Below, one piece after another: positions 34,191-45,318 of a stretch of 64,000 nt of DNA. The stretch's first letter is position 1, and every line of letters begins with the position of its first letter. Origin of the DNA: Isoetes taiwanensis (lineage: Eukaryota; Streptophyta; Lycopodiopsida; Isoetales; Isoetaceae); contig JAJEKV010000028.1 of the NCBI GenBank assembly GCA_021234155.1, positions 12,478,134 to 12,542,133 on the forward strand, given 5' to 3'. The translations under genes were made by a program, and so were the position numbers. Below the pieces are notes generated by a model that saw only the letters and a program-made list of their open reading frames with translations, had not been told where the DNA came from and made no database searches.

Positions 34191-34989
34191 ACCCGCTAAA
34201 AGCTTTATGCGAGTAATGGGCTCACCATGATCATGCGGTAGTTCGCCGAATCATCCCCATTTACTGCTTATGAATTGGGGTGACCTTGCTAACCATCCAC
34301 TCTCCCGAGGCTCTCCCTTATGGCCCGGTTAATAATCGCCGCCGAGGCCCTAGCAAAGCTGGCCCACCCCATTTCACTAACTCGGCTTGAAGTCCCCGCA
34401 AGTCCTTCGCTTTTGCCATTAGCCGGTGTCTAAGGCCCCGTTGGATGTCTTCCTCCGTGAGTCGCAGCATTTCTCCTACCTGATCTGAACCCCGAAATTT
34501 GCTCCCCGGGGATCATACACTCCTTCAAGCGATGCATCCACCGGGTCTACTGTAATATTGCCGGGTGGTTGATGCCTCTTGTACAACACCCTACGCCCCG
34601 AAGGCTTTCGCCTCGATCATCAACAAATCAAACATGCGCCACCGATGGTCCGCAATGTAATGCGCATGCTTTTGGATTTCAAGAATGCTCTATAGTCCTC
34701 AATAGCTGGCCGGCCCGCAATTGTGGATCCGAGACGAGGCGTGGTTGGGTCTTTAGAGCCTTGCACTCGGCCAAACCAGGGATTCTCGAGGGAACTGGCA
34801 GAAGGTCCATCCGCGAAGCGATCCCTCGCCGCAAAGCATGCACTAGGCTGGCCGTGGAGTAAGGCATGTACAAGCCATTCCCACCTATCATGTAACGTGC
34901 AAAGGGCATCAATCCCCCGCAGTTCACGCCCCAACACGCACTCATATTCTCGCTTGCTTTCGATAGTCGGGATGTATCTCAACCCCCGA

Positions 34990-35840
34990 TGGTTTCTACT
35001 CGTGATTGCGCTTACGAAAGTGCTCCAATCCAAAGTGACATAAAGTGGATAGTGGTCCGACAAAGCCTCCTCATCTCCCCGTTCAGTGCCAATTGAGAGC
35101 TCACGATCATGTCAAGTCCTACCACCGAGCAAGGAGATAGTCTACCACGCTAGCTCCACCATCATGTCTATCGCCTTGCAAGTAAAACCCCGATTGTGGC
35201 CATCCGATCATACCATTGCACACTACCATGTCAAAGACCCCGACAGAGTTGAACCAACTCCCTTCCAAAGGCGCAGGATCAGATCTTGAGACCGCCCGCA
35301 TGTTGGGGTGCAAATTGTTTCAAGCCGAGTGGGTCGAATCGCCTCTCCCTGGAAGGTAACCGACCGCACCGCGGTCAAGGCATTGAAATCTCCTAACAAG
35401 AGCACATGCCCTTGCCGGGCGATATTGCTCTATGTCATCATACGTATCTCTCAAAGGCATTTGTACATCCGTTCCGCCTCCGGACTCGTAGAACTTAGAG
35501 GTCGCATGGGGTATATAACAAAGATGCAATAAATAATGGACGATCTTTGAGGCTCCAAATTCTCACCCACGTAGCGGTTAAGTCTGTCGACCTTGTGGAG
35601 CGAGACCGTGGCTGCTATAGCATCTTTGAAGTAGCATGCCACCCTCCATATCCTCGCTTGCCATGGCGCTGCGATTAGCGAAGCGAGAAGCACCGTATCC
35701 CGGATGTCCGGCAACTGATGCCCACGATATTCCCATGTCTCTTGCAAGAAGATGATGTCCATACCTGTAGCGATCCCAACAAGGCCACTGCCCTTCTTCC
35801 AGGGGAATCCCCTACAGTTCCATGATACAAGTCGAAGACA
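34990..35840 (-). pseudogene. LINE family 2 AP-like endonuclease
   Basis: From about 35840, RLVSWNCRGFPWKKGSG gives the N-terminal Asn motif and MDIIFLQETWEY the Glu motif. LLGDFNALTAVRSVTFQG (35405-35340) gives the GDFN motif and SDHYPLYVTLDW (35063-35028) the terminal SDH motif. These are the hallmark residues of the endonuclease that nicks target DNA for LINE insertion. The motifs lie in different frames. Confidence 0.8.
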
Positions 35841-35846
35841 CTGTCC

Positions 35847-36742
35847 CTATGCTGCCTGTGGCGGTTGTCCTGCACCAGCTCCCGAGGAGGTTGCAGGGGT
35901 CGTTCCAGGTGGTGCCCGAGCACTGGGTCCTGGTTGTTGCATCTGGTTTGCCGTCTCGTAGGTGAAAGGTCTAGATGTCCCCGCCCCATCGCCTCTGCCT
36001 CTCATCATCGTTGGCCGTGGAGGTACAAACACCTTCATCTTGCCATTAACCAAGCCTGCCGATCCCCCTGCCTGTCTGACTTGCCTGATTTTTGTGAACT
36101 CCTCTCGTCTCTCCTTTTGTTGCACTGGAGTAAGATCTCGGTCCAAGTATATTGATGTCCCTTCAACCGCTAGCGCTGCAAAGAATAGAATCTTGATGCC
36201 TGGTCCAACATCGTGAATTTGACCGATCGGGGTCTCATGTTTGGCCCCCGACTGGGTCGGGTTTCTCACCCCAAATCGCAGCTTGTAGTCCGCCCGGCAC
36301 TGGGCATTAAGCTTAGCCGGCAGATCTTCCCCATGATCTTCAGGCAAGCCCCGGACAATGAGGTTCAACCGACGGGATTGGCGATCCTGCTCCTCGCTGG
36401 CGACCTGCCTGATTCCCTCACCACCTCTCGCCTCCGGCATTGGGCGACTGCTGATGCCGCCTCGGCAAGCACTGCTCGTTTCATCTCCGAAAGGAGATAA
36501 TACATCTCTCGGTGAAACTCGGCCATCCTCTTCTCTAGGGCCGAGAGCCTGGGTGCTGCTTCCTGTCCTTCTGGTTGTCTCTTTTCTAGGGTGTCCAACC
36601 TTGCTTGCATCTGATGCATTCTAGCTTCATGGTCCGCAAGAGGGCGCTTGCGAGCTAACCGTAATCTGTTCCATTGCTTGCCTCGAAGCTCTCTCTGCAG
36701 CTTGTGATATCTCATCCGCCACCGGCCGATGGATCCTATCAA
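35847..36742 (-). pseudogene. LINE family 2 ORF1-like protein
   Basis: Two overlapping frames join into a coiled coil (MQARLDTLEKRQPEGQEAAP, LSALEKRMAEFHREMYYLLS) followed by RRLNLIVRGLPEDHGEDLPA, the start of an RRM-like domain, and IYLDRDLTPVQQKERREEF. The end is Gly/Pro-rich. This is the layout of plant and animal LINE ORF1 RNA-binding chaperones. A frameshift lies near 36365-36440. Confidence 0.75.
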
Positions 36743-37139
36743 TCAATTTGGGTAACCTCATTCGTTTTGAGATGTTGCCATGAATTCACTTCTTAACTGA
36801 AAGCGACAATACCCCGTGCTTGATCAAGGCTCGGTCGGCCAGCCCCAAAGCGGTCATTCAATGGCCGCACCGCTCTTCTAATGTGGAGATCTGTTTCTCT
36901 CCTTCACCAACTCGCTTCTTGAGGATGGCTACTTGTTGGTCGGGTGTCTCTTTGTGCCTCCATACCGCCAACCTATCCTCAGATCGCTGTCAACTTTGCC
37001 TCCAAGGCTCAGATATTCTCGGACTGCGTGACATGCTCGGGGAGAGGAGCCCTCTCCGCTTCCGTGCTCGCTTCTTTAGTGCATGCAGCTTTTCTTCCAT
37101 TGTCTGCTGCCTGAGAGTCACGTCCTGGGTCATTTAGAG

Positions 37140-37640
37140 TCTCACTACTGCAAGTCTGAACCTGAGACCAAGTCTATTATGAAGTCCCTGATTCTGGGCC
37201 AAAGCTCCCCAAGCTCCAGATATGATCGAAAACGTGTGGCCAAAGACCACGAAGCGCCTGTGGTTTTCGAGCGTTTTATTGGCAGCCCGGAAATCTACAA
37301 TTTTGCTTTGGAAATATGACTCAACCACATGCAAATCACATACCTACTGAAAGATCTCTGAGAGGGCTTTCCAACGCAACAAATTTCAGCTGAAACGGAG
37401 CTCTGGATCTCTAGATATGATCAAAAACGTGCGACCAGGACCATGAGCGCTTTAGGGTTTCTGGGGGCCGGATGTGCAGTCCGGAAATCTGTGATTTTGA
37501 CAAAGATATAAGCCACAATCAATGGCAAATCAGATACCTACTCAAAGATCGCTAAGAGGCTCTCCATCGCAACAAATTTCAGCTGAAACAGGCTTCTGGA
37601 TCTCCAGATATGAGCAAGAACGCGTGACCGGAAAGGGGCA
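37140..37640. repeat. Tandem repeat of about 194 bp
   Basis: A unit with AGATATGATCRAAAACGTG, GCCCGGAAATCTACAATTTTG-like and CAACAAATTTCAGCTGAAAC segments recurs. AGATATGA starts at 37218 and 37413, with AGATATGAGC at 37606 (periods 195 and 193). About 2.5 copies are present. Confidence 0.8.
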
Positions 37641-38894
37641 CCGCCAAAACGAGCGACCAAAAGAACCAAGAAGAGTTGGAAGCAAGTTGAGATGGAGGGC
37701 CTATTATGAGAAGGCAAAGCCAAAGGTGGCAGCTGGATCAAATGAGATTAGTGCATGTGATGAAAACATAAAAACCTTAAAGAATGCAGTACAGGAGATT
37801 GGAAAATCAGTTTTACTTATCACAAAGAATCTGCAAGCAGTAGGAAGTGAGCTGAAAGGGAATGAGAAGGCCTCTGAATTACAGAAAATGATGTTGGAAG
37901 AGGCTGAGAACAGTTTAAGACAGGCCACAAATGATTTGGCTACAAAACAGGAGGAGTTCAAGCTTAATCCAAACCGGTGAGTTGGAGGCGAAATTAAAGA
38001 TTTGGAGCAGATCGTCCAGATGGAAACTTGGCACAGAACAAGGTACAAAAAGCAATGAACCCTACATCCGTTAATGAGCAGTGAAATGTAAACTCAAACT
38101 TGAGGAGGAGTTAAAAGTTCTCAAGAAGAACAGAGACTTCGCAATTCTATATAAACAATTTGTGGAAGCTCGAAAATGGATACTCCCGCAACATTTAGCA
38201 TATCTACTATTATAACGAGATAAGTTGTTAGTGGAAGATCCATTTTATACATGTTCAAAGATGTGGTCCGAATTCACTAAAGCTTATAGGTTAAGTTTAG
38301 CACCGAATTGCCAACATGAGTATCATATAGCTTGTTGTTCATTGTTGAGAGGAGGACAATGTATTCATGGTTGCCCCGAAAAGGTGCCGAGGGGTGTATT
38401 TGACGAGCTAGGTTTTGGCCATGTTGCGGGTGTGCTTCAAATAGTACACCAAAAAGGATGTGTTAATCCGTCCTGCAATTGAAGTCTCACCCTTCGTGGT
38501 TCAAAGAAGGACAATGATGCCATTTGAAGATGCACAACACCCGCAAAGTCCTATAGGAGTACAAATCAATTGTGATCGATTTGAATGCAAATGCAAAGAA
38601 CCACCACCACCAAATCCAAGAAGCTATAGAGGAAGTCAGAACACAACACCGCTTGTAAACACAAAGACCGGGCCAGGGGAAAAACAACAGACCCGATTGT
38701 ACACAATCGACGCACCTAAGGAAGTTGAGGGAGTAATTCCATCGGATGAGGGCAACTTGGGTGAATATTTGCCAAAAGGAAAGGGCGTAAGAACAAAGAG
38801 GGAAAAGCCGGAGGATAGCAAAGAAGTTGTTCAGCTACAAGAAAGAGAACAAGAAGTAGCTATGCAAAAGATGCAGAAGCGGCCTCAATCATGA
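37640..38894 (+). pseudogene. Coiled-coil plus Cys/His gene remnant
   Basis: Successive frames encode a coiled coil (37690-37975, LKNAVQEIGKSVLLITKNLQ...LQKMMLEEAENSLRQATNDL) and a second helical piece near 38090-38210 (KCKLKLEEELKVLKKNRDFA). A Cys/His segment (38225-38482) follows, containing CQHEYHIACCSLLRGGQCIHGCP. The last resembles a degenerate RING or related zinc module. A charged tail continues to 38894. Stops and frame changes separate the parts. I do not recognise the family. Confidence 0.4.
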
Positions 38895-39214
38895 CACCAC
38901 ACCTATCGGCGTGTGTTCAAGAAAATGCGTAATCAGCCCCTCAAGTTTCGTGAGCCCGATCTTCAAAAAGTGATTGCTGCCCTTAATAAACCCGAGGGTC
39001 AAGTGGTCATTCTTTGGGCAAGCCCGTAAATAGTGTTGCTTAAAACATTGAATATTATTGATTTTCTTTTGTTGCATTCATCAGAGGATTACCAGTTGAT
39101 TCTGTTAGGTCGAGAATCCCGTTGTTGATACGTAAAGGTTTCCACATTCAACCCATTTTTCATTTTCATCTTTATCTATTTATTCATGTAGTAATTCCTG
39201 TTGTGTAGGTATTC

Positions 39215-39958
39215 GTGATGTTCCAACGCATTCTAAATATTGATCCGGCAAAGAAAAAAGATAAACTCATTGTCTTGGATTTAAATGGTGTGTTGGTAAA
39301 AACATATAGTGCAAATGAACACATACGCTTGGAAGCAGGATTGACAATGACATACACTAGCAGAAAGAAAGTGATATTCGCACCAGTATGTTGTTCTTCT
39401 TGAAGACTTTGTTACGTATGTTGTGTTGGTATATGGTCATCAATGCAACTCTCTAATGTGGAAGATGTGCTGCAAGTACTATGTCCGTGATTTGAGGGAC
39501 GGATTTCAATTTGTATGGGAACAGGAAAAATGTGTGCAGACCAGTTTTCACCACCCTAACAAACCTGGCTGTCTAGTCATGATGAAGCCACTTGGGAAAA
39601 TATATGAGTCATACCCAAGATTCAAAGGTAAGACTTTGCTTCTTGATGATTCATTATACAAGACTTACCTTAGCAGTCCCCTCGAAATTTCTCATGGTAC
39701 CGCATTCAAGATGGATGTCTATGATGAAGTGCTAACAAATACTCACCCCAAAGATAGAAGAAATACCGCAGGCCAAGACCCGAGGAAAAATGAAGTTACT
39801 GGTGAAGAACACACACAGATACAAGCCTTGGCCTAAGACAGATAGAAAGATTATGAAGCTATGCTTGGAAAGACTTTCTGGAGAACAGTTGCAGTTCTGC
39901 AGGTTTGTGAAGGAGGAATTGGAGAAGGTTTATGGTGATGACGATTGTCATTCTCCAT
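39215..39958 (+). pseudogene. FCP1/NIF-like HAD phosphatase, frameshifted
   Basis: Motif I appears as KLIVLDLNGVLVKTY (39260-39305), motif II context as VGIWSSMQLSNVEDVL in another frame near 39425, and motif III as KTLLLDDSLYKTYLSSPLEI. FVWEQEKC and the HGTAFKMDVYDEVL region fit the plant FCP1-homology family, proposed protein phosphatases related to the RNA polymerase II CTD phosphatase. The nucleophile motif normally reads DxDG(T/V); here the second Asp is Asn, as in several plant members. At least two frameshifts lie between 39370 and 39480. A C-terminal piece (PWPKTDRKIMKLCLERLSGE) ends at the TGA at about 39958. Confidence 0.65.
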
Positions 39959-40127
39959 GATTATTGGCCTGTTTGTCATTTATTTAGGCCAAGGAATCCT
40001 ACACTTTTCATGTACCATCTTTATCTTAATTTAAGAATGTTTTTGCTATATTGTTTATGTAGTTCAATGCAGACTTGTCTATAAGTTTTTGCTATATTGT
40101 TTATATCTACTTCAATGCTGACTGCAA

Positions 40128-40390
40128 GGGATGCTTAAAACTTATCAAGTGCTTAAAAAAATTGCCCGCAAGTGCTAGTCCGGTATGAGTCTTAATGGCG
40201 ATATCGCTTATTGTCATGCAAAGGACGCTTACTTTTATGTAGTTGCTTAACGCCAGCGTATGTTAATGTCATCATGTGCTTACCATGTCATGCGCTTAAG
40301 GTGCAAAGGCTCGCTTTATTGCATAAGTGCTCGTGTGTTCCAAAGCTTACTCACCGGCAATCTTCTGAAACCGATTAAAACGCTTAGTGT
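40128..40390. repeat. Cluster of GCTTA motifs
   Basis: GCTTA or its complement recurs about every 15-40 bases, including TGCTTAAAA, CGCTTATT, CGCTTACTT, TTGCTTAACG, TGCTTACC, CGCTTAAGG, AAGCTTACTC and CGCTTAGTG. A second, smaller cluster lies at 41335-41395. Such dense subterminal motifs are typical of transposase-binding ends of DNA transposons. Confidence 0.45.
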
Positions 40391-40619
40391 TTGAAACTAA
40401 TTAAAGAGCTAGAGCAATTTGTTACATTCAAGCGAATCAATGGGATTTGTCACAGAATTCGAACTTCATAAATTTGATAGATAGACAAAAATAACATTTG
40501 ATAGAGAAACAAAAACTTTGATAGAGACAACAAAAAAAGTTTGATAGAAACAAGATTTTTATAAAAAAGGGCCCTCGTGCCGGTGTACACATGTTATAAA
40601 CAAAATTTTTACAAAAAAA

Positions 40620-40780
40620 TTCGGCCCTCGAGCCGATGTCTTCTTCGGCGGGGTGTCTTCTTCAAGGGGGTGTCTTCAAGGGGGGTGTCTTGAGGGTGTC
40701 TTCTTCGGGGTGTCTTCTTCATCTTCATCCGCATCAAGATCTTCATTCTTCATCTCAGATGCATCTTCATCTTCATCTCA
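40620..40780. repeat. GTGTCTTCTTC minisatellite
   Basis: GGTGTCTTCTTC-type units alternate with short G runs and then CATCTTCATC units. On the minus strand this would encode a Glu/Asp/Lys-rich segment, possibly continuing the acidic ORF next to it. Confidence 0.6.
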
Positions 40781-40869
40781 TACCATGATCATACGCAACA
40801 AATGAAAATGAAAAATTAAACAAATGAAAATGAAAAGTTGATTCTGAAAAAACAAATGAAACATGCATA

Positions 40870-41247
40870 CCTTCAAGGGCATACCTGAACTCCTCCAAGT
40901 CGGGCCGTTTTCGTCTTCAATTTCGTCTTCCTCTTCTTCTTCTTGCCGGACTTCTTCTTTATCGGACTCGTCTTCTTCTTCAGAATCGCCTATCCATCCT
41001 TGCAGAACAGCAGTGATTCCGATTCCTGCGAATTCATTTCCGATTCCTCATAGGAATCAGAAGAATCGGAATCAAAATCAGAAGAATCCTCTTCAAATTG
41101 AGAGGCGAGAGGGGGGCGGAGAGGAGGCGGCCAGAGGGAGGCAAGTACTTCAGGCAAAGGTGGGAAGAGTGGAGGGAACACCTCTTCGACGCTTAGTAAG
41201 CACCTCTTGGAGGTGACCTCCGGCTCCTCGCTTCGAGCTCGCTTCAT
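40870..41247 (-). CDS. Acidic protein ORF, partial
   Basis: From ATG 41247 the product starts MKRARSEEPEVTSKRCLLSV, then a Pro/Leu-rich part, then EEDSSDFDSDSSDSYEESEM, ending at a stop at 40990. A second frame continues at once as GDSEEEDESDKEEVRQEEEE, suggesting one frameshift or splice near 40998. A GTATGC donor follows at about 40872. It may be the N-terminal exon of a transposon or chromatin protein; I recognise no domain. It lies between the two GCTTA-motif clusters. Confidence 0.4.
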
Positions 41248-41870
41248 GCCGGAGGAATTGGGAATGCGGATTGGGCGGAGTGCGGAGGAATTGGGAAGGA
41301 GTGCGGCGGGAAATGGGCGGAGCGTGAGCTTGTGAGAAGAGCTTACGCTTAGGCGCCTACTGCTTAAATCCTGTGCTTAGGCGCGTCAGTGTACGAAAAA
41401 CCCCACACGCGCCAGAACAATTAATTCGTAACCAGGCTTAAATATTTCGAATTGACACATGTCACATCGAGGAAATGCCTTGACAATATAATTTTGCCAA
41501 GAATGTTGGGGTAGTGATGGTACCAAAATAAATAATTGAATCTTATTCCAATGTCACAAATCTACATTCTTATAAACAACAATTCAATCTTCATTTCGAA
41601 GTACGTGTCCATGCACACCACCCTTGTGCATCCTCACTATTATTAATATATATAAAAATGTGTGCTTACGTGCTTAGGTGCTGGAACAACAAATCACTTG
41701 AAAAGAATAACATCAATTTGGTTAAGTGTCAAAGAATTACAATGTTATTGGGAGATCAAGATAATTTTTTCATGGGTCTCCCCGTGAAATTCTCAGACAT
41801 ATCTCAGGCCTTCTATTTTTTCCATATCAATTTTAGGATATCTTACCACATGGTCAGTACCTGAGGCTTC

Positions 41871-44622
41871 CTATTGTTTAGTGAGCAACATGTACTTGAA
41901 ATTACCCAAGAATTGATAACACAATCCACTTAAGATAACCTCATGCACTCCAAATTTTTGCCCCCATCCATCTTTGTATGAATCTTCAAGTGTGCATTTG
42001 GGTTCTGTGCACTTGAGGATGTAGAAGTCCACACCCTCTGAATTGTCTACCTCCACATTCACTGCAAAATTGTCACCTACCTCTACCAAATTACTGATCC
42101 ATTCATTGGCTTGTTCAAGAGTCTCCTTTTTCTTCTCAACTCTTGGTTTTAAGTCAGTTACCTCCCACTTTCCAAATCTACCTGTATTGATGCAGGAGTC
42201 CCAATTATGATCCATGCAAAACAAGCAGAAACATGACAGGCATCTATGAGCAAGCCTGTTTGGTCTACTCCTGCTGACAGGTCTGATACAGTGAATCTTC
42301 TTTGTGCCACAGTTTTAATTTCATATTCTTCCATGTTTGCCACAACAGCAGGTTCAATTTCCCAAAAATGTCTTTTGATCTCATCTGTTTCATCAACTGG
42401 TAGACTGCTGAAATATGTACACAGAAATTTTACAATATCTTTAGCATGCCTCAGTTGCACACCATTGGGTTTGAGTTGTTCCTTACTTAGCAGCCTTTTG
42501 ATAACAGCACCTGCACCATCATGTTCACCTTTACCATGAGCAGTGGCAAAGTAGTTCCACACTATTTCCTTGTCATTCATTGTGAAGTACCCGCCTAAGA
42601 AAAAAAAAGGTTTTCCTGACTTGAATTGTGATGAGCAGCCATCACTCCAAACCCAATGCTTCTCATACTCTATTTCCTGTTCCTTAAGCCATGCAACATG
42701 CTTTTGTAGGCAGTGTTCCACAAATAATGAGTCATGCACTTTATCATCAGAATTGTAAAAATGAGTCTCTTTTATGATCTTCCTACCATTGTTGAGTCTA
42801 TTCCCTGATCCGCTCCAATCTTCTTTCTTTTTTTTTTTTCTTTGACGGTCTTCTTAAATGCACAGACAAATGGGAATATCAGCACTTTTGTCATGTCTAT
42901 ATGTTATGTGAACAAGTATAGAAACTTGGTCCGTATGCGGTGCATTGATCGGGGCTCATTCGGATCTTGATGCGGTAATTTTCTGCAAAGTCAATAACTT
43001 GTATACAATTGTATCTTAAAATGATGACACACACTTGCTTAAACCGACATTGGCCTGCCAATGTGCTATGTAATTGTGGGAACAAAATCTGATATTACCT
43101 TCTTCACATTCTCTTGAAACTCTTTGGGACTTCTCTCCTTCGTACTAATCTCAAGACAGTTTGTACCTCAAAGCCTTTCTTGGATCCCCTCAATTCTCTC
43201 CCGGGTCCACGTGTTGCTTTTCAAATGTCTTCCAAGTAACTAGTGATGAACCCGTGCCATCCATTTCCTGTGGACATTTTCTAATTCTATCCAACCCACA
43301 TTTTTTACACGCCAACATCAAGCAGTTATGATCAAACCACTCCTCATCATCACCTTTGCTGCAGACCACTTGTCTCCATAAATCACTGGTGCACTTGATT
43401 GTATGCTCCTTGGCTGTACATTCTGGGCCAGGGCCACAAATCTCACAGTGGCAGTTGCAATTGTCATGAACTCCACCCGATTTCTCAGGCTGTTCAATCC
43501 CTGCATGATGTATTCAAATTTCAAGTGGTAGATGCAACAGCATGTATGCCTCTCACGCATCCATGGAAAAAATTAGTGGCTAAACTTAGCTAAATGGCGA
43601 AATTTTGGCCTTGTTTGGAAAAAATTTGGCTAAACTATGGCCCTTTTTGGGCTAAAAAAAATAAAATTTTAGCCAAGTCTATTTCATACCGCACCTCCAT
43701 TTCGTCCAACTTTAGCTAATCGCAAGAAAGTGTAACTGCCAAAATTTGGAAGGTTTAGCCAAAACTTAGAAGCTTTTACGTCAAATTTTAGTGTACTTTA
43801 GCTAAATTATCCTATAGCCTTTATATTTATTATGGTCAGTTAATATTTAGGTCTTGAATTAGTGCAAAATAGTCAAAAGATAGAAGATTTTTTCTTTTTT
43901 AAATAAAAGTTTAGCTAGACGTAAGAAAGTACAGGTGGCAAAATTTAGAAAGTTTAGCTAAATATTAGAAGCTTTTACCTCAAATTTTGGCATACTTTAG
44001 CCAAGTCTATTTCACCACTTTGAATACAAAAGTTCCTTAATTTTTTCCCTGTTACAAAACTCGGTTTCAACCTCTCAAAAGTCTGCAATGCAATTTTGAT
44101 ATGAGGATTCTCCTCTCTAAACCTGAGGTAGAATTGCAACTGCAGGGAAATCGTGTGAATGCCAAATAAATGCTACATATAATGAACCCTACAATATAGG
44201 ATGAATACTTACTTGGCTGACTTCAAGAAGGCGAATTGGATGTTCCATCTTTATTCCTGTCTCTGATACATACCTCCTCACGTCTTTCTTGTATGGAGAA
44301 ACTCTTGTATTTTCTGTCCGGAACTTGATAACAGCTTCTCTATTGTAATCTAGCATGCTATACATCCGCTTCCTCCTCCTGAACATTGACCAAGGTCCTT
44401 CCCCTTTGTTAGCTTGCACCCTTTTTTGAAAAGCATTTGAAATTGTTTTTCTGGGGATCTTTGAAAATCCGCCCACTTCGCTTGATTCAATGGCTTGACA
44501 CCATTTGTACCTGCTGCTGCCATTATCAGGGTGGACTTCCTTGCACGAAGCATGTCATGATTCCTCTCAAACTTATGTTCTTGCATTGTTTCCTTCAAAT
44601 TCTTCACCATTTGCTCTACCAT
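41871..44622 (-). pseudogene. Transposase-like protein with SDG and GKGEHDG motifs
   Basis: Exons can be followed on the minus strand. ENTRVSPYKKDVRRYV...HPIRLLEVSQ ends at a GTAAGT donor (44212). LQFYLRFREENPHIKIALQT...RLKPSFVTGKKLRNFC (about 44122-44020) follows a TGCAG acceptor, then comes a repeat insertion. ERHTCCCIYHLKFEYIMQGL, CNCHCEICGPGPEC and SKGDDEEWFDHNCLMLACKKCGLDRI (about 43555-43270) form a Cys/His-rich part. IQVIDFAENYRIKI (about 43000) leads to HWVWSDGCSSQFKSGKPFFF, WNYFATAHGKGEHDGAGAVI and a C-terminal part to 41871. I recall such conserved proteins as repeated plant and animal genes, probably from DNA transposons with an RNase-H-like core, but I cannot name the superfamily. 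Several frameshifts and stops mark it as decayed. Confidence 0.65.
43575..44012. mobile_element. Foldback element inside the transposase-like gene
   Basis: About 440 bp, AT-rich, with inverted ends (GGCTAAACTTAGCTAAATGGC at left; GACTTGGCTAAAGTATGCC read inward from right) and an internal direct repeat. The internal unit contains GTAAGAAAGTRYARSTGSCA and TTAGAAGCTTTTACSTCAAATTTTRG. It separates two parts of one protein (RNFC | RERHTCCC), so it inserted after the gene was formed. Confidence 0.65.
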
Positions 44623-45318
44623 AGTAACCGCTTAGATTTCTTTATAGAAGCAATTGGTAAATCCCTTGCCCTCCAAAGAAGACTGTCAAGGATACGGCCT
44701 TTGTCATTGTCATCAACATTTGTACTAATTTGGTTGAATACTTCATAAATTTCTCCTGAAATTTCTCTTATTCTCAGGTCCTTTCGGTCTCAATTTCTTA
44801 TTCTTCTTTGAAGGCTTAATCTTTAGAAGGGGAATTCTTCTTCATTGCTACCTTCTTTGCATACAATCTCTGCCTGATCTCTCTTCCTTGCTGCATCAAT
44901 GGCTCAGAAATTGAACGGGAGGAATTGGGTTTCATCTATCCCGTTTACATTATCTTTGCAAAGTTGGTGAGGGCAAATTGTTGAATTTCGGTTCAGGCAA
45001 TTCTTGGAAACAATTAGTCCCTCCATTTTGCTTGAATTCAAGATGGGTTAGCCCGCCATCCACGAATATGGCGGGCTACGAGCATTCATGTTTCCGGCAC
45101 CAAACAAGCTCATGATTCTCTCAGCCTGTCATTTGACGGGCGCGCACCCTACATGTCAATTGATCAATCACGCACGTCGTGTTTAAAACACGCCGATTTT
45201 AAGCACTTGTAAGCGGCGTCCAGACGGTGATTTCTGCTACCCAGTACCGATTTTGCACCCGCTTATCAATTTAATTCTTTTCTTACAGCAATATGGATGA
45301 TGCGATGCATATGAGCCA

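Larger units (their letters stand above)
32363..36800 (-). mobile_element. LINE family 2, nearly full length, decayed
   Basis: On the minus strand the order is ORF1-like coiled coil and RRM (about 36742-35847), AP-type endonuclease (about 35840-35000), reverse transcriptase (about 34190-33516) and a C-terminal region (33167-32676). The 3' UTR ends CGCGGACGTTAAAATATAC and a (TTCC)n tail (plus-strand GAAGGAAGGAAGG at about 32363). Many frameshifts interrupt the ORFs. Coiled-coil-like sequence continues to about 37130, so the true 5' end may lie there. The UTR keeps a stem-loop similar to family 1. Confidence 0.85.
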
